Below, piece after piece: positions 6,021 to 7,302 of a DNA stretch of 7,302 bases (the first letter of the stretch is position 1; each line of letters opens with the position of its first letter). The translations under genes and the position numbers were made by a program. Source of the stretch: Chloroflexota bacterium. Its GTDB lineage: Bacteria; Chloroflexota; Limnocylindria; Limnocylindrales; CSP1-4. Below the pieces are notes generated by a model that saw only the letters and a list, made by a program, of their open reading frames with translations, made no database searches and was not told the origin of the DNA. The stretch is taken from positions 1 through 7,302 of the forward strand of contig JAJYMP010000710.1 of NCBI GenBank assembly GCA_021786915.1. The letters are read 5' to 3'.

Positions 6021-6898
6021 CCGGCCCGGCACGGAGCGGCGCCCTCCGGCTCGATCCCCGCTATGTGCAGCAGGTCCTCGCCGACGCAGGGCTGCACGCC
6101 CGGCACAACCTCTCGCAGAACTTCCTCGCCGACGTGGACGTCCTCGAGCGGATCCTCGCCGAGGCCATGCCCCAGCCCGGTCGGGGCGTGCTCGAGATCG
6201 GCCCAGGGCTCGGCTTCCTGACCGGCGGGCTCCTCGCCGGGGGCGCGGCGGTGACGGCGGTCGAGCTGGACCGCGGCCTGGCCGCCTTCGTGGCCGATGC
6301 GTGCGCCGGGGCCATCGAGACCGGGCAGCTGCTCCTGGTTCAGGGCGACGCGCTCGACCAGGAGCTCGTCAACCTCGTGCCGCCGCCGTACGACGTCGTG
6401 GCCAACCTGCCGTACCACATCACCAGCCCGATCCTGCACCGGCTCCTCGGCCGGGCGCCCCGCGCCGAACGCCTGGTCCTGATGGTCCAGCGCGAGGTGG
6501 CTGAGCGCATCGCGGCGGCGCCGGGCGCGATGAGCTACCTCTCGGTCTTCGTCCAGTACCACGCCCGCGCCCGCGTCGCCTTCCGCGTTCCCCGCGAGTC
6601 GTTCGAGCCCGCGCCCAAGGTCGAATCGGCGGTCCTCGTGCTCGAGCCGTACGCCACCGACGACCGCCTCGACGCCGAGGCCGAGGACCAGCTGTGGCGT
6701 CTCGTCCAGGCGGGCTTCCGCGAGCGGCGCAAGATGCTCCACAACGTCCTGCGCCGGCAGCTCCCGATCGAGCCCGGGCAGGTCGATGCCGCGCTCACCG
6801 CCGTCGGCATCGCGCCGGACCGGCGGCCGCAGACCGTGGCGGTGGGGGAGTGGATCGCGCTGTCCGAGGCGCTCGGGCCGATCCCCGGCGGGCGCTAG
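6017..6898 (+). CDS. rsmA: 16S rRNA dimethyladenosine transferase RsmA
   Basis: RsmA (KsgA) uses S-adenosylmethionine to dimethylate two adjacent adenosines in the loop of the 3'-terminal helix of 16S rRNA (A1518 and A1519 in E. coli numbering), a late checkpoint of 30S assembly. The 293-residue protein has HNLSQNFLAD at 30-39, the SAM-binding motif LEIGPGLGFLT at 59-69, the acidic ribose-binding VELD at 82-85, GDALD at 110-114 and the catalytic NLPY at 130-133. Later come MVQREVAERI, the FEPAPKVESAV segment and FRERRKML, all typical of the family. ATG 6017 overlaps the tsaD stop (ATGA), so translation is probably coupled. An upstream extension of this frame inside tsaD is a shadow. Only two bases separate its TAG from ispE. 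Confidence 0.96.
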   Translation: MTGPARSGALRLDPRYVQQVLADAGLHARHNLSQNFLADVDVLERILAEAMPQPGRGVLEIGPGLGFLTGGLLAGGAAVTAVELDRGLAAFVADACAGAIETGQLLLVQGDALDQELVNLVPPPYDVVANLPYHITSPILHRLLGRAPRAERLVLMVQREVAERIAAAPGAMSYLSVFVQYHARARVAFRVPRESFEPAPKVESAVLVLEPYATDDRLDAEAEDQLWRLVQAGFRERRKMLHNVLRRQLPIEPGQVDAALTAVGIAPDRRPQTVAVGEWIALSEALGPIPGGR

Positions 6899-6900
6899 GC

Positions 6901-7302
6901 ATGGAAGCCGACCCCACCCGACACCTCGCCCCGGTCGTCCGCCTGGCACCCGCCAAGGTCAACCTGACGCTCGCCGTGCTGGGCATCCGCCCCGACGGCT
7001 ACCACGAGCTCCACAGCGTCATGGTCCCGACCGGCGTTGCGGACCGCCTGTCGGTCGCCGTGCAGCCGCCGGGCGGCCGGGACACCCTCCACGTGTCCGG
7101 CTTCGACCCCGGGCCGACCGCGGACAACCTGGTGCTGCGCGCGATCTCCGCTGCCCGTCGGGCCGCGCGCGACGCGGGCTTCGGGCCCGAGGCGCCGGCG
7201 CCGCTCGCCGCCCGCCTGGAGAAGCGGGTCCCCGTCGCGGCGGGCCTGGGCGGCGGGTCCTCAGACGCGGCCGCTGCGCTCGCCGCCGCGCTCGAGGCGT
7301 GG
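6901..7302 (+). CDS. ispE: 4-CDP-2-C-methylerythritol kinase IspE (partial)
   Basis: IspE is the GHMP-family kinase that phosphorylates 4-diphosphocytidyl-2-C-methyl-D-erythritol with ATP in the MEP pathway to isoprenoids. Only the first 134 residues are in the window; the full protein is usually near 290, so the 3' end lies outside. The family start PAKVNLTLAVLGIRPDGYHEL is visible, with Lys19 and Asn21 and the D-G-Y-H at 32-35. The GHMP ATP loop follows as PVAAGLGGGSSDAAAAL (111-127). The catalytic-Asp motif expected further on (L-G-x-D-V-P/I type) is past the edge. ATG 6901 begins two bases after the rsmA stop and no strong Shine-Dalgarno site is seen, so it is probably co-transcribed. The rsmA-ispE order is common in high-GC Gram-positive bacteria and some Chloroflexota. 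Confidence 0.95.
   Translation, partial: MEADPTRHLAPVVRLAPAKVNLTLAVLGIRPDGYHELHSVMVPTGVADRLSVAVQPPGGRDTLHVSGFDPGPTADNLVLRAISAARRAARDAGFGPEAPAPLAARLEKRVPVAAGLGGGSSDAAAALAAALEAW

Noticed and set aside
5498..6949. A 483-codon minus-strand frame opposite tsaD and rsmA
   Set aside because: It is the complement of two clearly identified genes and shows no domain of its own.
1..7302. Mobile element, CRISPR array, tRNA or rRNA gene
   Set aside because: I saw no transposase or integrase, no short regularly spaced repeats with unique spacers, and no cloverleaf or rRNA-like segment. The 132-base repeat has only two visible copies and lacks spacer structure.

Overview
The window is very GC-rich, non-mobile chromosomal DNA. 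Almost everything from position 350 onward is coded on the plus strand, with ATG/GTG starts, 4-base stop/start overlaps and few Shine-Dalgarno sites. Gene content and composition suggest a high-GC bacterium. A MutL-like protein paired with a lipoyl-like/KOW-like protein upstream of a tsaE-tsaB-rimI-tsaD-rsmA-ispE run recalls Chloroflexota of the Limnocylindria type, but that placement is inference and not proven here.

Layout: (1) 1-349 holds no supported gene. It contains two near-identical copies of a 117-base block at a 132-base period, joined by a 16-base palindrome, then a shorter 24-base duplication, then a -10-like hexamer placed for leaderless start at GTG 350. (2) 350-3095 is a first transcription unit: a 535-residue GlmL/MutL-family protein (ASKHA-type nucleotide-binding fold) with an eroded second phosphate motif, a possible 32-codon mini-ORF created by a 42-base tandem duplication, and a 348-residue uncharacterised protein with barrel-sandwich-like segments and a KOW-like C-terminus. 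The three reading frames can be read as a chain of GTGA stop/start overlaps. (3) 3096-3197 is a 102-base gap carrying a second -10-like hexamer, again placed for a leaderless start. (4) 3198-7302 is a compact housekeeping operon: tsaE, tsaB, rimI, tsaD, rsmA and the first 134 codons of ispE, which runs off the window.

How the genes work together: TsaB, TsaD and TsaE form the complex that transfers the threonylcarbamoyl group to A37 of ANN-decoding tRNAs (t6A); the partner TsaC/Sua5 is not in the window. RimI acetylates protein N-termini (ribosomal protein S18 in enterobacteria). RsmA dimethylates two adenosines near the 3' end of 16S rRNA. The run is therefore a translation-quality operon, followed by IspE of the MEP isoprenoid pathway. 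The upstream MutL-like/KOW-like pair has no visible mutase partner and is the least explained coding part of the window.
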